Made by a program: the position numbers and the translations under genes
Shown here: piece after piece, positions 1 through 6,872 of the stretch
How the letters are laid out: every line of letters begins with the position of its first letter
Numbering within the stretch: the first letter of the stretch is position 1
The notes under the pieces: generated by a model
The model's input: the letters and a program-made list of their open reading frames with translations, nothing else
What the model was told of the DNA's origin: nothing
Databases searched by the model: none
DNA from: Nitrospirota bacterium
Lineage (GTDB): Bacteria > Nitrospirota_A > Leptospirillia > Leptospirillales > Leptospirillaceae
Length of the DNA stretch: 9,919 nucleotides
Direction of reading: 5' to 3'
Assembly (NCBI GenBank): GCA_021829515.1
Contig: JAKBPM010000035.1
Coordinates: 1 to 9,919, forward strand

Positions 1-1
1 A

Positions 2-781
2 TTGGAGTCACCCATGGCAATGGGGCTTCGTTTCATTGCAGGAAGAACTGAGTATCTGGGATTTTCCAGCCAGGGGAACGGTGTCAATAGCTGGACATAT
101 GCAGGCATTGATGCTCCCATCAATAACCATGCAGATATCCAGGTGGATGCTGGCGATACATCTATTGGAAGAACCGGATTATACGGTCATCTATTCTACA
201 ACCCGGGGGACCTTACACTAGACATACAAGGCGTGGATAACATGATCTGGGGAGACTTCGGACAAGCGATCCAGATGAATGGCAGTGAAAGCGGTATTAG
301 TCTTTATGCCAATCTTAAAATAAGCCAACGGCTCTCTCTGGGAGGCAACTACTGGTATTACAATTACACCCTCAACAACGGCACACTGCCCTACGGGAAC
401 CTTCATAACTCTTTTTTGTATATGGACTTCCAGCTTACAGAGGACCCTGCTACAGACATTATCGTTGGATACGATGACTGGACCGTGATGGCAAGCTCAC
501 CCGCTGTGGCGGCGCTTGTTCCCGAAATCATGCGCCAGCAATACTTGCTCCTGGCCCTCAATGGGGAAAAGCAGTATGCAAATGGGCTGGTTTTCAATGG
601 ACAGTTGGGCGGGTACAACGATTTCTATAGCCATGTTACATCGTTCGAAGCCACAGCAGGAATCCGGTATCCCATTTCAATGCACTGGTCCTTTTATGGG
701 AATGCCGTTTACTTCGATGAATCCACTCTCTACTCCGGACCTTCAGAAGAACTGATGCTGGGGATAAACTTCCTGTTTTGA
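2..781 (+). CDS. Outer-membrane beta-barrel protein, C-terminal part (PelB-like by context)
   Basis: The frame is open at the window edge, so the true start lies upstream and only about 259 C-terminal residues are visible. The sequence alternates short amphipathic strands rich in Tyr, Trp, Phe and Gly with polar turns containing Asn, Asp and Gly. It ends in Phe (final residues LMLGINFLF), which is the usual C-terminal signature for assembly of outer-membrane barrels. There are no long hydrophobic helices. It is followed after 15 nt by a PelC-like lipoprotein gene. In pel operons the gene before pelC is pelB, whose product ends in a porin-like barrel that passes the polysaccharide through the outer membrane. 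The barrel call comes from sequence. The PelB assignment is inferred mainly from position, and the diagnostic TPR region of PelB would lie outside the window. Another barrel family remains possible. Confidence 0.72.
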   Translation: MESPMAMGLRFIAGRTEYLGFSSQGNGVNSWTYAGIDAPINNHADIQVDAGDTSIGRTGLYGHLFYNPGDLTLDIQGVDNMIWGDFGQAIQMNGSESGISLYANLKISQRLSLGGNYWYYNYTLNNGTLPYGNLHNSFLYMDFQLTEDPATDIIVGYDDWTVMASSPAVAALVPEIMRQQYLLLALNGEKQYANGLVFNGQLGGYNDFYSHVTSFEATAGIRYPISMHWSFYGNAVYFDESTLYSGPSEELMLGINFLF

Positions 782-796
782 GAAAGGATTGAAATA

Positions 797-1396
797 ATGT
801 TTCAAAACATATTGCTCGGAAAAAGAATCACAGCATGCCTCCTCTTGATTGGAACCATTGTTATGGGGGGATGCAAAACAACTCCCTACCAAAACTCGGA
901 GCCAATCGAGCACATGTCTGTTTTGATTCTCCCATTTAAGAACCTGACATCAACTCCTGAAGCGGGCAAGACAATCTCCGCCCTTTTTATTTCTTCCATA
1001 ACCCTTCACCATGTCATGTATCTGTCTTCCGCAAGTAACGGAACAATGAAAGATATTCAAAAGATGACAGAAAGTGGCACTTTACCCAATAGCATTCTTC
1101 AACCTCTGGCAAAAGAACATATTGATGCCGTCCTATTTGGAAATGTAACGGAGTATGAGTATAGATCAGGTCTCTCCACAGAGCCTGTTGTCGGATTCAC
1201 ATGGAAGATGATCTCGACAAAAACGGGAAGAACCGTTTGGACAGGTGCAGTGAGTCAAATAGACACTTGCTTCTGGTTTTGTCACGATACTCTATCCGAA
1301 TTTGGGAAAGAACTGGTCGATGCAGCAGTCGATAAGCGCTTGTCTGATGATTACCAATATCAATCCAGACAAGATTATTTCAATCGTTCCGATTAA
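797..1396 (+). CDS. PelC-like outer-membrane lipoprotein
   Basis: The 199-residue product begins with a lipoprotein signal peptide: basic residues at 9-10, a hydrophobic core at about 11-22, and a lipobox ending in Cys26. Lys27 follows, so there is no Asp inner-membrane retention signal and outer-membrane sorting is expected. The mature part has the pattern I associate with PelC: an early strand with LPFKNLTSTPEAG (45-57), then FGNVTEYEYRSGLSTEPVVG (114-133), then a strand-turn-strand with TGRTVWTG (143-150). PelC is a TolB/CsgG-like-fold lipoprotein that forms a periplasmic ring on the outer membrane beside PelB and helps guide Pel polysaccharide out. The start is supported by AAAGGA at 783-788, 8 nt ahead of ATG. 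The gene is 15 nt behind the barrel gene, so the two are probably one transcript. A CFWFC pair (158-162) is an unusual local feature. Other TolB-like lipoproteins (LpoB, GNA1162) fit less well. Confidence 0.75.
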   Translation: MFQNILLGKRITACLLLIGTIVMGGCKTTPYQNSEPIEHMSVLILPFKNLTSTPEAGKTISALFISSITLHHVMYLSSASNGTMKDIQKMTESGTLPNSILQPLAKEHIDAVLFGNVTEYEYRSGLSTEPVVGFTWKMISTKTGRTVWTGAVSQIDTCFWFCHDTLSEFGKELVDAAVDKRLSDDYQYQSRQDYFNRSD

Positions 1397-1593
1397 AAAA
1401 TGAAAAGAGGAGATGATGCTTCTGTAAAAAGAACGATCTCCTCAAAAAGAGCTTCCCGATATCCCCGGCAAGACAGCCCGACAAGGAAATCATCCTCTTG
1501 AAAAAAGGTCCTCCGGTCTGAAAGAATGGTTATGATGGACGATTCGATTTGATCCGTCAGAGGACGTCCGGAGGGTTGAGGCTGATGAGTCAT
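1393..1593 (-). CDS. Doubtful 66-residue ORF antisense to the intergenic spacer
   Basis: A complete 66-codon frame on the minus strand fills the spacer between the lipoprotein and the PAS-like ORF. Its codon choice (frequent ctt, ttt, cgg, ggg) is not unlike the neighbouring genes. Its stop overlaps the stop of the lipoprotein gene on the opposite strand, and its start overlaps the 5' end of the PAS-like ORF. No Shine-Dalgarno site is visible ahead of its ATG, and I recognise no motif, signal peptide or membrane segment. It may be a small unknown protein or a chance open frame. I list it mainly because this spacer has no other gene. Confidence 0.22.
   Translation of the reverse strand: MTHQPQPSGRPLTDQIESSIITILSDRRTFFQEDDFLVGLSCRGYREALFEEIVLFTEASSPLFIF
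1407..1443 (-). terminator. Inverted repeat, possible terminator reading leftward
   Basis: GAGGAGAT at 1407-1414 is perfectly complementary to ATCTCCTC at 1436-1443, giving an 8-bp stem with a 21-nt loop. Read on the minus strand, the stem is followed by a T-rich stretch, the complement of the A-rich 1395-1406, as expected of a Rho-independent terminator stopping leftward transcription. On the plus strand no T-run follows it. The large loop makes the call weak. Confidence 0.3.
1510..1574 (+). repeat. Inverted repeat that could mask a ribosome binding site
   Basis: CCTCCGG at 1510-1516 is the exact reverse complement of CCGGAGG at 1568-1574. The right arm contains the Shine-Dalgarno site of the ORF starting at 1585. 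If the two arms pair in the leader RNA, that site would be hidden. The 51-nt interval and 7-bp stem make pairing plausible but unproven. Confidence 0.3.
1570..1575 (+). promoter_or_regulatory. Strong ribosome binding site fixing the start at 1585
   Basis: GGAGGG lies 9 nt ahead of ATG 1585. No comparable site precedes the longer in-frame TTG at 1549, so 1585 is the preferred start of the PAS-like ORF. Confidence 0.65.
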
Positions 1594-1872
1594 GAAATGG
1601 ACTTATGGAAAGAAGGATCCCTTCCTCTTTTTACAAATCAACAAGGGGAAGAGGCTCCACTCCATTTCATTCTCGATCAGACAGGAGACTACCTTTTCAC
1701 AAAAGATCTTGATGCTCGCTATACCTATGCAAAGATCGAAGGTGAAGAGATCAATGACATCGACTCCACCGGAAAAAACAGAATAGACTGGTCTGTCAAT
1801 CCTCCTCCTTACGATCAAAAAGAGGAGATAACCGGTCTGTGCAGGATATCGACCGGGATATCCCCCAGATGA
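1585..1872 (+). CDS. Truncated PAS/PAC sensor fragment, probably split from the downstream GGDEF-EAL protein
   Basis: The 95-residue product has the two ends of a PAS domain without the middle. Residues 27-49 (LHFILDQTGDYLFTKDLDA, then RYTYA) match the first strands of a sensor PAS. Residues 62-95 (TGKNRIDWSVNPPPYDQKEE, then ITGLCRISTGISPR) match the closing PAC motif, which in intact relatives typically reads close to ITGLCGISTDITERK. I estimate that 40-45 residues of the helical core and central strands are missing. The start has a strong GGAGGG. The TGA at 1870-1872 overlaps ATG 1869 of the next gene, whose first residues (MKEPVEEARIF) resemble what normally follows ITERK in such fusions. 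This suggests that the frame once continued into the large protein. It may be translated as a separate small protein or be a decaying remnant, and it is unlikely to fold as a complete PAS. Confidence 0.6.
   Translation: MSHEMDLWKEGSLPLFTNQQGEEAPLHFILDQTGDYLFTKDLDARYTYAKIEGEEINDIDSTGKNRIDWSVNPPPYDQKEEITGLCRISTGISPR
1861..1872 (+). other. Candidate frameshift site at a C5 tract with ATGA overlap
   Basis: The PAS-like frame reads tcc ccc aga tga here. Adding one C to the C5 run at 1862-1866, or a -1 slip on it, would give tcc ccc cag atg and join the PAS fragment in frame to the GAF-GGDEF-EAL protein. The ATGA at 1869-1872 would alternatively allow translational coupling. The C5 run is short for a phase-variable tract. 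Confidence 0.5.
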
Positions 1873-4800
1873 AAGAACCGGTCGAAGAAGCAAGGATTTT
1901 CTCCTCTTTCTACCGGGCCCTTTCTGAAGCCACCAGAATCCTCCATCAGCCCTCAGACCATATTTCACCTCAAGAGATCCTGTCAGAGCTCACAAAGTCA
2001 CTTTCAGATATCCTGTTTCCATCCTTCTTTTGTATCGGGCAAATTCCGTCGGGAGCCACGGACGTCGAAATTCTCTCCGCGGCTGGGCCTTTCCTGGAAT
2101 GGATGAACGGCGTCATCCTCTCTTCCGATCCCCAAAAGCCGGGAGGGAAAGGCCCTGCCGGGGAAGCTATCCGCACATCCCTTCCCCAGGCATGGCTTCT
2201 TTCCGATCCTCGCACTCCAGATGAAATGAAAAAAAGAGGACAAGAGTTCCATGTCGCCGGAAATCTTGCCGTGACATCATCCAGAAGAGATGGTGAGACA
2301 ATCCTCCTCCTCGCCTACTTTAATGATGAGTCGATGATCTCCCCGGCAACAGCCGAACTTTTCCTGAGGATCGCCGATGAAGTCTCCGGACTTTTAGACA
2401 GAAAAAAGGACAGACTCATCGCAATCGGGCTCGAGCAGGCCAGGGAAACCCAGCGCATTGTCCTGAAAGAGTTCCTGTCGGCCAAGACAGAAGAAGAGAT
2501 CTACCGGATCCTTTCATCCGTTGTGAGCCGGGGAACCAAAGCCCTTGCCGTTGAAGTCCTCCTACCCGGAGAAGACTGTTTTATCCGATACTCCATCGAA
2601 GGGCCCCTTGCAGAAGCCATCCAAACACTTCCCCCTCCTCCCTTTTCGGTCCCTCAAGGAAGCTCCAGAATCCCTACACCGACAAGAATCTGGGACCTGA
2701 AAAAACCGCTTCTCTTCAAAAATCTCCCGAACGATCCCGATCTTCCGGGCTATTTTCAGATTGAGCCATTCAGGGATATTGAAGTGGTGGCAGGCTTCCC
2801 GTTGAACGGACGCTCGCCGGAAGATCCCCTGCTGGGAGTCTTCCTGATTCTCGGTCAAAAAAGGAATGGACTTGATGATCCAATGGTCTTTGAAAGCATC
2901 GCCGACACTGCCGACATTGCAGCGAGATCCATCGTCCGCTTGAGGACAGAAAAAAAGCTCGACTCAGTCACCCGCCTCTACAAGTCTCTTACAGCCATAC
3001 ATGCCCTCGTGCTCAGAAAACCAGGTGAAAGGGAACTTTTTTCGGAAACAGTCAACACATTGATTGATCATAGCGGATTTATCGCTTCAGGTTTCTATTT
3101 CCCGGATGAAAACAATCAATATCTTGACCTCGAGGTCTACAAAATCATCGACCCGTCCGGGCTGACCGGGAGACATCCAACCCGTTTTTCCCTTGACCCG
3201 AACTCTCCCGATATCAGGACCGTGACCGTAAGGGCTTATATCACGGGAACCCCCGTGATTGAGAACGACCTCATCAACGCCTATAAGAAGGTCGGACTCT
3301 TACCCCGTGGGGAAACCTATGACAGTCTTGCATTCCGCTCTGTCGGGATCTTTCCCGTCTTCCGGAACAATCGGTGCATCGGTGTTTTTGCAGTCGTTTC
3401 CGCTGAAAAAGACTTTTTTTCTTCCGATATATCAAAGCTTCTGAAAGAGGTGGCCGACATTATCTCTCTCACTCTTGACGCCATCGAAACGGAACAGAAA
3501 CAGATTCAAGCAGAACAGCGTCTGATGAGAAAGACAGCTCTTTATAACGCGCTTCAGAAACTCAGCTCCCTTGCCGCATCCAACACCAACGAAGAGAATC
3601 TGCTCAAGGGAAGCTGTTCCATTTTCATGGGCCAGCCGAATATCACCTCCGTTATTGTATGGTCGGTTGACCGGGAAGCCAATGGGATCCGCCCTCGTTT
3701 CTTCGAAGCCAATAATCCTGAACTCATTGGAAAAATTTGCTCGATGCTTTTTCTGTCGGCCGATAAATCCCAGCCCCAGTTTCGTTATCCGATCCTTGAG
3801 GTCACGCTTCAAAACGGACTGACCGGAGTAGCCAATAATCTTCCCAAAATGGCGGAAGAAATCGGCGAACCCCATAGCCTTGACGCCGTCCTCCGGATGG
3901 ATGTCCACTCCGCCATCACCGTGCCTATCCGCCGGGAAGGAAAAATCACATACATACTCAATGTGAACATAGGGATTCCCGACTACTTTGACGAAGATCT
4001 GGTATCCCTTGCTCATGAGGCCGGAGAAATCCTGACAGGTGCCCTCGACTCCATTGACACCGAGATGAAAAGGATTGAAGCGGAACAGCGACTGACCACC
4101 CTGATCGAAAACATCCCCGAAGCCATCATTTTTAAAGATGGAGAAGGGCGATGGAAGTCCGTCAATCAAGCCGGTCTTCGCATGTTTGGACTTGAAGGGA
4201 ATCATCTGTGGAACGACAGGACGAACAAGGAACTTGCCATTCTCCAGCCCGATCTTGCCTCAGTCTTTAACGATTGCGAAATCTCGGATAACGCGGCATG
4301 GAAAAACCTTGGCGCCTCGAATACGGTCGAAACCCTCGATGACAAAAAAGGAAATGTCATCATTCTGGAAGTGACCAAAATCCCTCTTTTCTCTCCTGAC
4401 GGAAGCCGGAAGGGGCTGGTCATATCGGCTCAGAACATCACCCAACGAAAAAAAAATGAAATCCGTATCGAACACATGGCAACACATGATCCTCTCACAG
4501 ATTTGCCCAACCGGAGAGTCTTCCTCGACAGGATCGAACAGACCCTGATCCGATACCAGGAAACAAAAGAGTCATTTGCGGTCGGGATTCTGGATCTTGA
4601 CGGATTCAACGAGGTGAACAATCGACTGGGACACCCCATGGGAGATGAACTTCTGATCCATGTGGGAAAAAGGATTGAGTCCCTTCTTCGCAAAGATGAT
4701 ACGCTGGTCCGCCTCGGAGGGGATGAGTTCGGACTCATCCTGACCGGATTAAAAACTGAAAAGAGTGATCAGGAGATTTTTGGAAAAATTATAGAAGCTC

Positions 4801-6158
4801 TTCTCAAACCGTTCACACTGGGGGATCAATCCTCTGAACCGGTCAGGATTTCAGGAAGTTTGGGGCTGGCGGTCACACCCCCTGAGCACGATGGCGTCAC
4901 CGCCTTGATCGCCCATGCGGATCTGGCACTCTATAGCGTCAAGCATCAGGGGAAAAACGGCTGGGCAATCTTCGAGCAAGTCATGGAAGAAACCCTGATC
5001 GAGGAGCATCGCATAAGGTCCGAGTTTTCAAGAGCCATCGAGAATAAAGAGCTTTGTCTCTACTACCAGCCTCAAGTCAACATGGAAAAGGGGATCATCC
5101 TCGGCGTTGAATCCCTCCTTCGATGGAAACATCCAAAGAAAGGTCTTCTTCTTCCGGAATCCTTTATCAAAGTGATCGAAAAAAGTGACCTCATCATTCC
5201 GCTTGGCCGATGGGTCCTCAAAACGGCCATCAGGCAGCAGGATGAGTGGAGACAGCAGGGGATCAACCTTCGCATCAGCATCAATATTGGAGCCAGGCAC
5301 TTTTTATCCGGTGACTTCATCGGAACACTGGCCGATGTCATCGGATCTGCCGACAGCTCCATTCGGCCAGAGATCGGGATAGAAGTGACAGAAACAGAGG
5401 CGCTTCGTGATCTGGCACACGCCGAAGAACAAATCAGACTCTGCCGAAAGCTTGGAGTTTCCGTCGGCCTCGACGACTTTGGGACAGGACAGGCTTCCCT
5501 GACATCCCTCCAGCAGCTTGATGTCAGGGAGGTCAAGATCGATGTCGGATTTGTCCAGAAGATGATGGAAAGTCCGAAGGATCTGGCCATTGTTTCAACT
5601 CTTTCCACTGCGGCTCACATGATGCTGATCAATGTGATTGCAGAAGGAGTTGAAACAGAAGAGGAAGGAAAAACCCTTATAGCCCTGGGTTGTCCGGTGG
5701 CCCAGGGATTTGGCATCGCTCCCCCGATGGCTCATGAAGAGATTCCCGAATGGATTTCGAAGTGGCGCCCGTTCGACTCCTGGACTCAGTTATCACAAAG
5801 AAAAGACTCCTCCCCCATGGAAGGAGCGCTTGTGCTGGTCATCGACCACTCATTGGCGGCCTTTCAAAAAGGAGTCCTGACCACCCTGGACTCAATGGAA
5901 GCCCCAAGGGAAGAATGGATCAACTCCCATGCCTGCTTACCGGGTCAATGGATCGATAACGCCGGGAAAAGCCAGTTTAGAAACTTGCCGTTATTTGAGG
6001 AATTCAAAAGGATCCATGAGGAGCTTCATCATCAGGCGCGAACAGCGTTTATGGCCCGAGACAGAAACGATGTCCAAACACTCTGGAACCTCAAGATCGG
6101 ATTGGAAAAAAACACTAACACCCTGCGGGAGCTTCTGAAAAATCTTCAATCCGGATAA
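1869..6158 (+). CDS. Multi-sensor c-di-GMP cyclase/phosphodiesterase: 4 GAF, PAS, GGDEF, EAL, CZB
   Basis: The 1429-residue, probably cytoplasmic enzyme is expected to make and hydrolyse c-di-GMP; no membrane helix is visible. Approximate domains are GAF-like 25-180, 195-355, 370-548 and 558-735, PAS 738-863 ending ITQRKKNE, GGDEF 870-1040, EAL 1045-1300 and CZB 1317-1420. The cyclase site is intact: DLDGF from 909, GGDEF 950-954, and inhibitory RKDD 941-944 with the usual five-residue gap. The EAL motif reads ESL (1081-1083), with Asn1139, Glu1172, DDFGTG from 1202, Lys1223, EGVE ending at Glu1262, and Gln1279, so phosphodiesterase activity is plausible. CZB ligands appear as His1327, Cys1356 (CLPGQW), His1383 and His1387. 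Linker helices 536-552 and 726-742 are near repeats. The ATG at 1869 overlaps the stop of the PAS fragment. A GTG at 1839 (AGAGGAG 11 nt upstream) would add 10 residues, but there the other frame carries the conserved PAC motif. Which activity dominates cannot be read from sequence. Confidence 0.93.
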   Translation: MKEPVEEARIFSSFYRALSEATRILHQPSDHISPQEILSELTKSLSDILFPSFFCIGQIPSGATDVEILSAAGPFLEWMNGVILSSDPQKPGGKGPAGEAIRTSLPQAWLLSDPRTPDEMKKRGQEFHVAGNLAVTSSRRDGETILLLAYFNDESMISPATAELFLRIADEVSGLLDRKKDRLIAIGLEQARETQRIVLKEFLSAKTEEEIYRILSSVVSRGTKALAVEVLLPGEDCFIRYSIEGPLAEAIQTLPPPPFSVPQGSSRIPTPTRIWDLKKPLLFKNLPNDPDLPGYFQIEPFRDIEVVAGFPLNGRSPEDPLLGVFLILGQKRNGLDDPMVFESIADTADIAARSIVRLRTEKKLDSVTRLYKSLTAIHALVLRKPGERELFSETVNTLIDHSGFIASGFYFPDENNQYLDLEVYKIIDPSGLTGRHPTRFSLDPNSPDIRTVTVRAYITGTPVIENDLINAYKKVGLLPRGETYDSLAFRSVGIFPVFRNNRCIGVFAVVSAEKDFFSSDISKLLKEVADIISLTLDAIETEQKQIQAEQRLMRKTALYNALQKLSSLAASNTNEENLLKGSCSIFMGQPNITSVIVWSVDREANGIRPRFFEANNPELIGKICSMLFLSADKSQPQFRYPILEVTLQNGLTGVANNLPKMAEEIGEPHSLDAVLRMDVHSAITVPIRREGKITYILNVNIGIPDYFDEDLVSLAHEAGEILTGALDSIDTEMKRIEAEQRLTTLIENIPEAIIFKDGEGRWKSVNQAGLRMFGLEGNHLWNDRTNKELAILQPDLASVFNDCEISDNAAWKNLGASNTVETLDDKKGNVIILEVTKIPLFSPDGSRKGLVISAQNITQRKKNEIRIEHMATHDPLTDLPNRRVFLDRIEQTLIRYQETKESFAVGILDLDGFNEVNNRLGHPMGDELLIHVGKRIESLLRKDDTLVRLGGDEFGLILTGLKTEKSDQEIFGKIIEALLKPFTLGDQSSEPVRISGSLGLAVTPPEHDGVTALIAHADLALYSVKHQGKNGWAIFEQVMEETLIEEHRIRSEFSRAIENKELCLYYQPQVNMEKGIILGVESLLRWKHPKKGLLLPESFIKVIEKSDLIIPLGRWVLKTAIRQQDEWRQQGINLRISINIGARHFLSGDFIGTLADVIGSADSSIRPEIGIEVTETEALRDLAHAEEQIRLCRKLGVSVGLDDFGTGQASLTSLQQLDVREVKIDVGFVQKMMESPKDLAIVSTLSTAAHMMLINVIAEGVETEEEGKTLIALGCPVAQGFGIAPPMAHEEIPEWISKWRPFDSWTQLSQRKDSSPMEGALVLVIDHSLAAFQKGVLTTLDSMEAPREEWINSHACLPGQWIDNAGKSQFRNLPLFEEFKRIHEELHHQARTAFMARDRNDVQTLWNLKIGLEKNTNTLRELLKNLQSG

Positions 6159-6218
6159 CTCTCAAAAACATGGATACGTCAAGTCAGATCCCGACACACC
6201 AAGAATCCATAAACCACC

Positions 6219-6872
6219 CTATTGGCTCATGTGTCCCGTTTTGACAAAAATGGTACATCCCGCTACGGAAAAAGGATTGTGACGACTCAAATGGGGGCTC
6301 CTGTACCAGCTCCCCTCGGGATAGCGTCCGTGCTCATCTTCGAAAACACCTGATACAACAAGGACCTCCTCACCACCAAAATGCCTGTGGGGTTGGAAAA
6401 CCGTTCCCGGGTCCCATCGAACGAGCGCGGTATTTTCCCCTCCAGAAGAGAAAAGGGGCATGACACTCAGCCCGGAAACCAACCCTGGTACCCAGTTGGC
6501 TTTCTCTGTCTCAATCAATCCCGGCTTTCGCACAAGCCCTTCAGGGATTCTCTTTTTGACAAAAAAAAGAACTTCATCATCCACCGCGTTCAAGACAAAA
6601 GGAGTCGCCCCTTGAGGAATCAAAAGATAGGAACCCTTCGAAAAAAGCGTCTTCCCGGAAAGGAGAGTCCCTGACATCAAAAAGATTTCAAGGTCTCCAG
6701 ACGAGAAAAATCGCCATGATCCTCCTCGTCCCAGGGCGATCAAAAAACTTTCATTCCCGTCCGCCCTCGACTCAAGCATGCAGACTCTCGCTCCGGACTC
6801 TTCAATCCATTTAGCATTTCCGGGCGAAACGACCGCTAGATGGGAGATATCCTCATTGACCAACTGTTCCAA
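6219..6872 (-). CDS. Bicupin protein of the ChrR anti-sigma/cupin_7 family
   Basis: The product of 217 residues has two cupin halves. The second (about 132-212) carries the typical ChrR-cupin pattern: PHRHFGGEE supplies His162, His164 and Glu168, then DEHGRYPEGSW follows, then SRHNPF with His198, and the end is CTIFVKTGHM. These are standard metal ligands, probably for Zn or Fe. The first half (about 8-108) has the same strand spacing but no HxH or matching Glu, so it probably cannot bind metal. Relatives are cytoplasmic and include sensors of oxidative stress and stand-alone bicupins of about 220 residues; the ligand or partner here is unknown and no sigma factor gene is adjacent. The start at TTG 6872 is chosen because AAGGAGG lies just upstream and because MEQLVNEDIS aligns with where I recall family members beginning. 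The frame stays open to ATG 6980 and TTG 6986 (255 residues), without a good binding site there. It converges on the c-di-GMP gene across 60 nt with no clear terminator. Confidence 0.85.
   Translation of the reverse strand: MEQLVNEDISHLAVVSPGNAKWIEESGARVCMLESRADGNESFLIALGRGGSWRFFSSGDLEIFLMSGTLLSGKTLFSKGSYLLIPQGATPFVLNAVDDEVLFFVKKRIPEGLVRKPGLIETEKANWVPGLVSGLSVMPLFSSGGENTALVRWDPGTVFQPHRHFGGEEVLVVSGVFEDEHGRYPEGSWYRSPHLSRHNPFSVAGCTIFVKTGHMSQ

Noticed and set aside
1498..1536. TTGAAA and TATGAT as a promoter for the PAS-like ORF
   Set aside because: The two hexamers are 27 nt apart, far too long for a normal sigma-70 spacer.
1839..1868. GTG start adding 10 residues to the c-di-GMP protein
   Set aside because: It has a moderate ribosome binding site, but in this interval the other frame carries the conserved PAC motif, so the extension is probably not real coding sequence.
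3432..4205. 257-codon open frame antisense to the GAF3-PAS part of the large gene
   Set aside because: The plus strand encodes clear GAF and PAS domains over the whole stretch. The antisense product shows no recognisable domain.
5072..5608. 178-codon antisense frame opposite the EAL domain
   Set aside because: It is rich in Ser and Arg, has no motif, and is fully covered by a conserved catalytic domain on the other strand.
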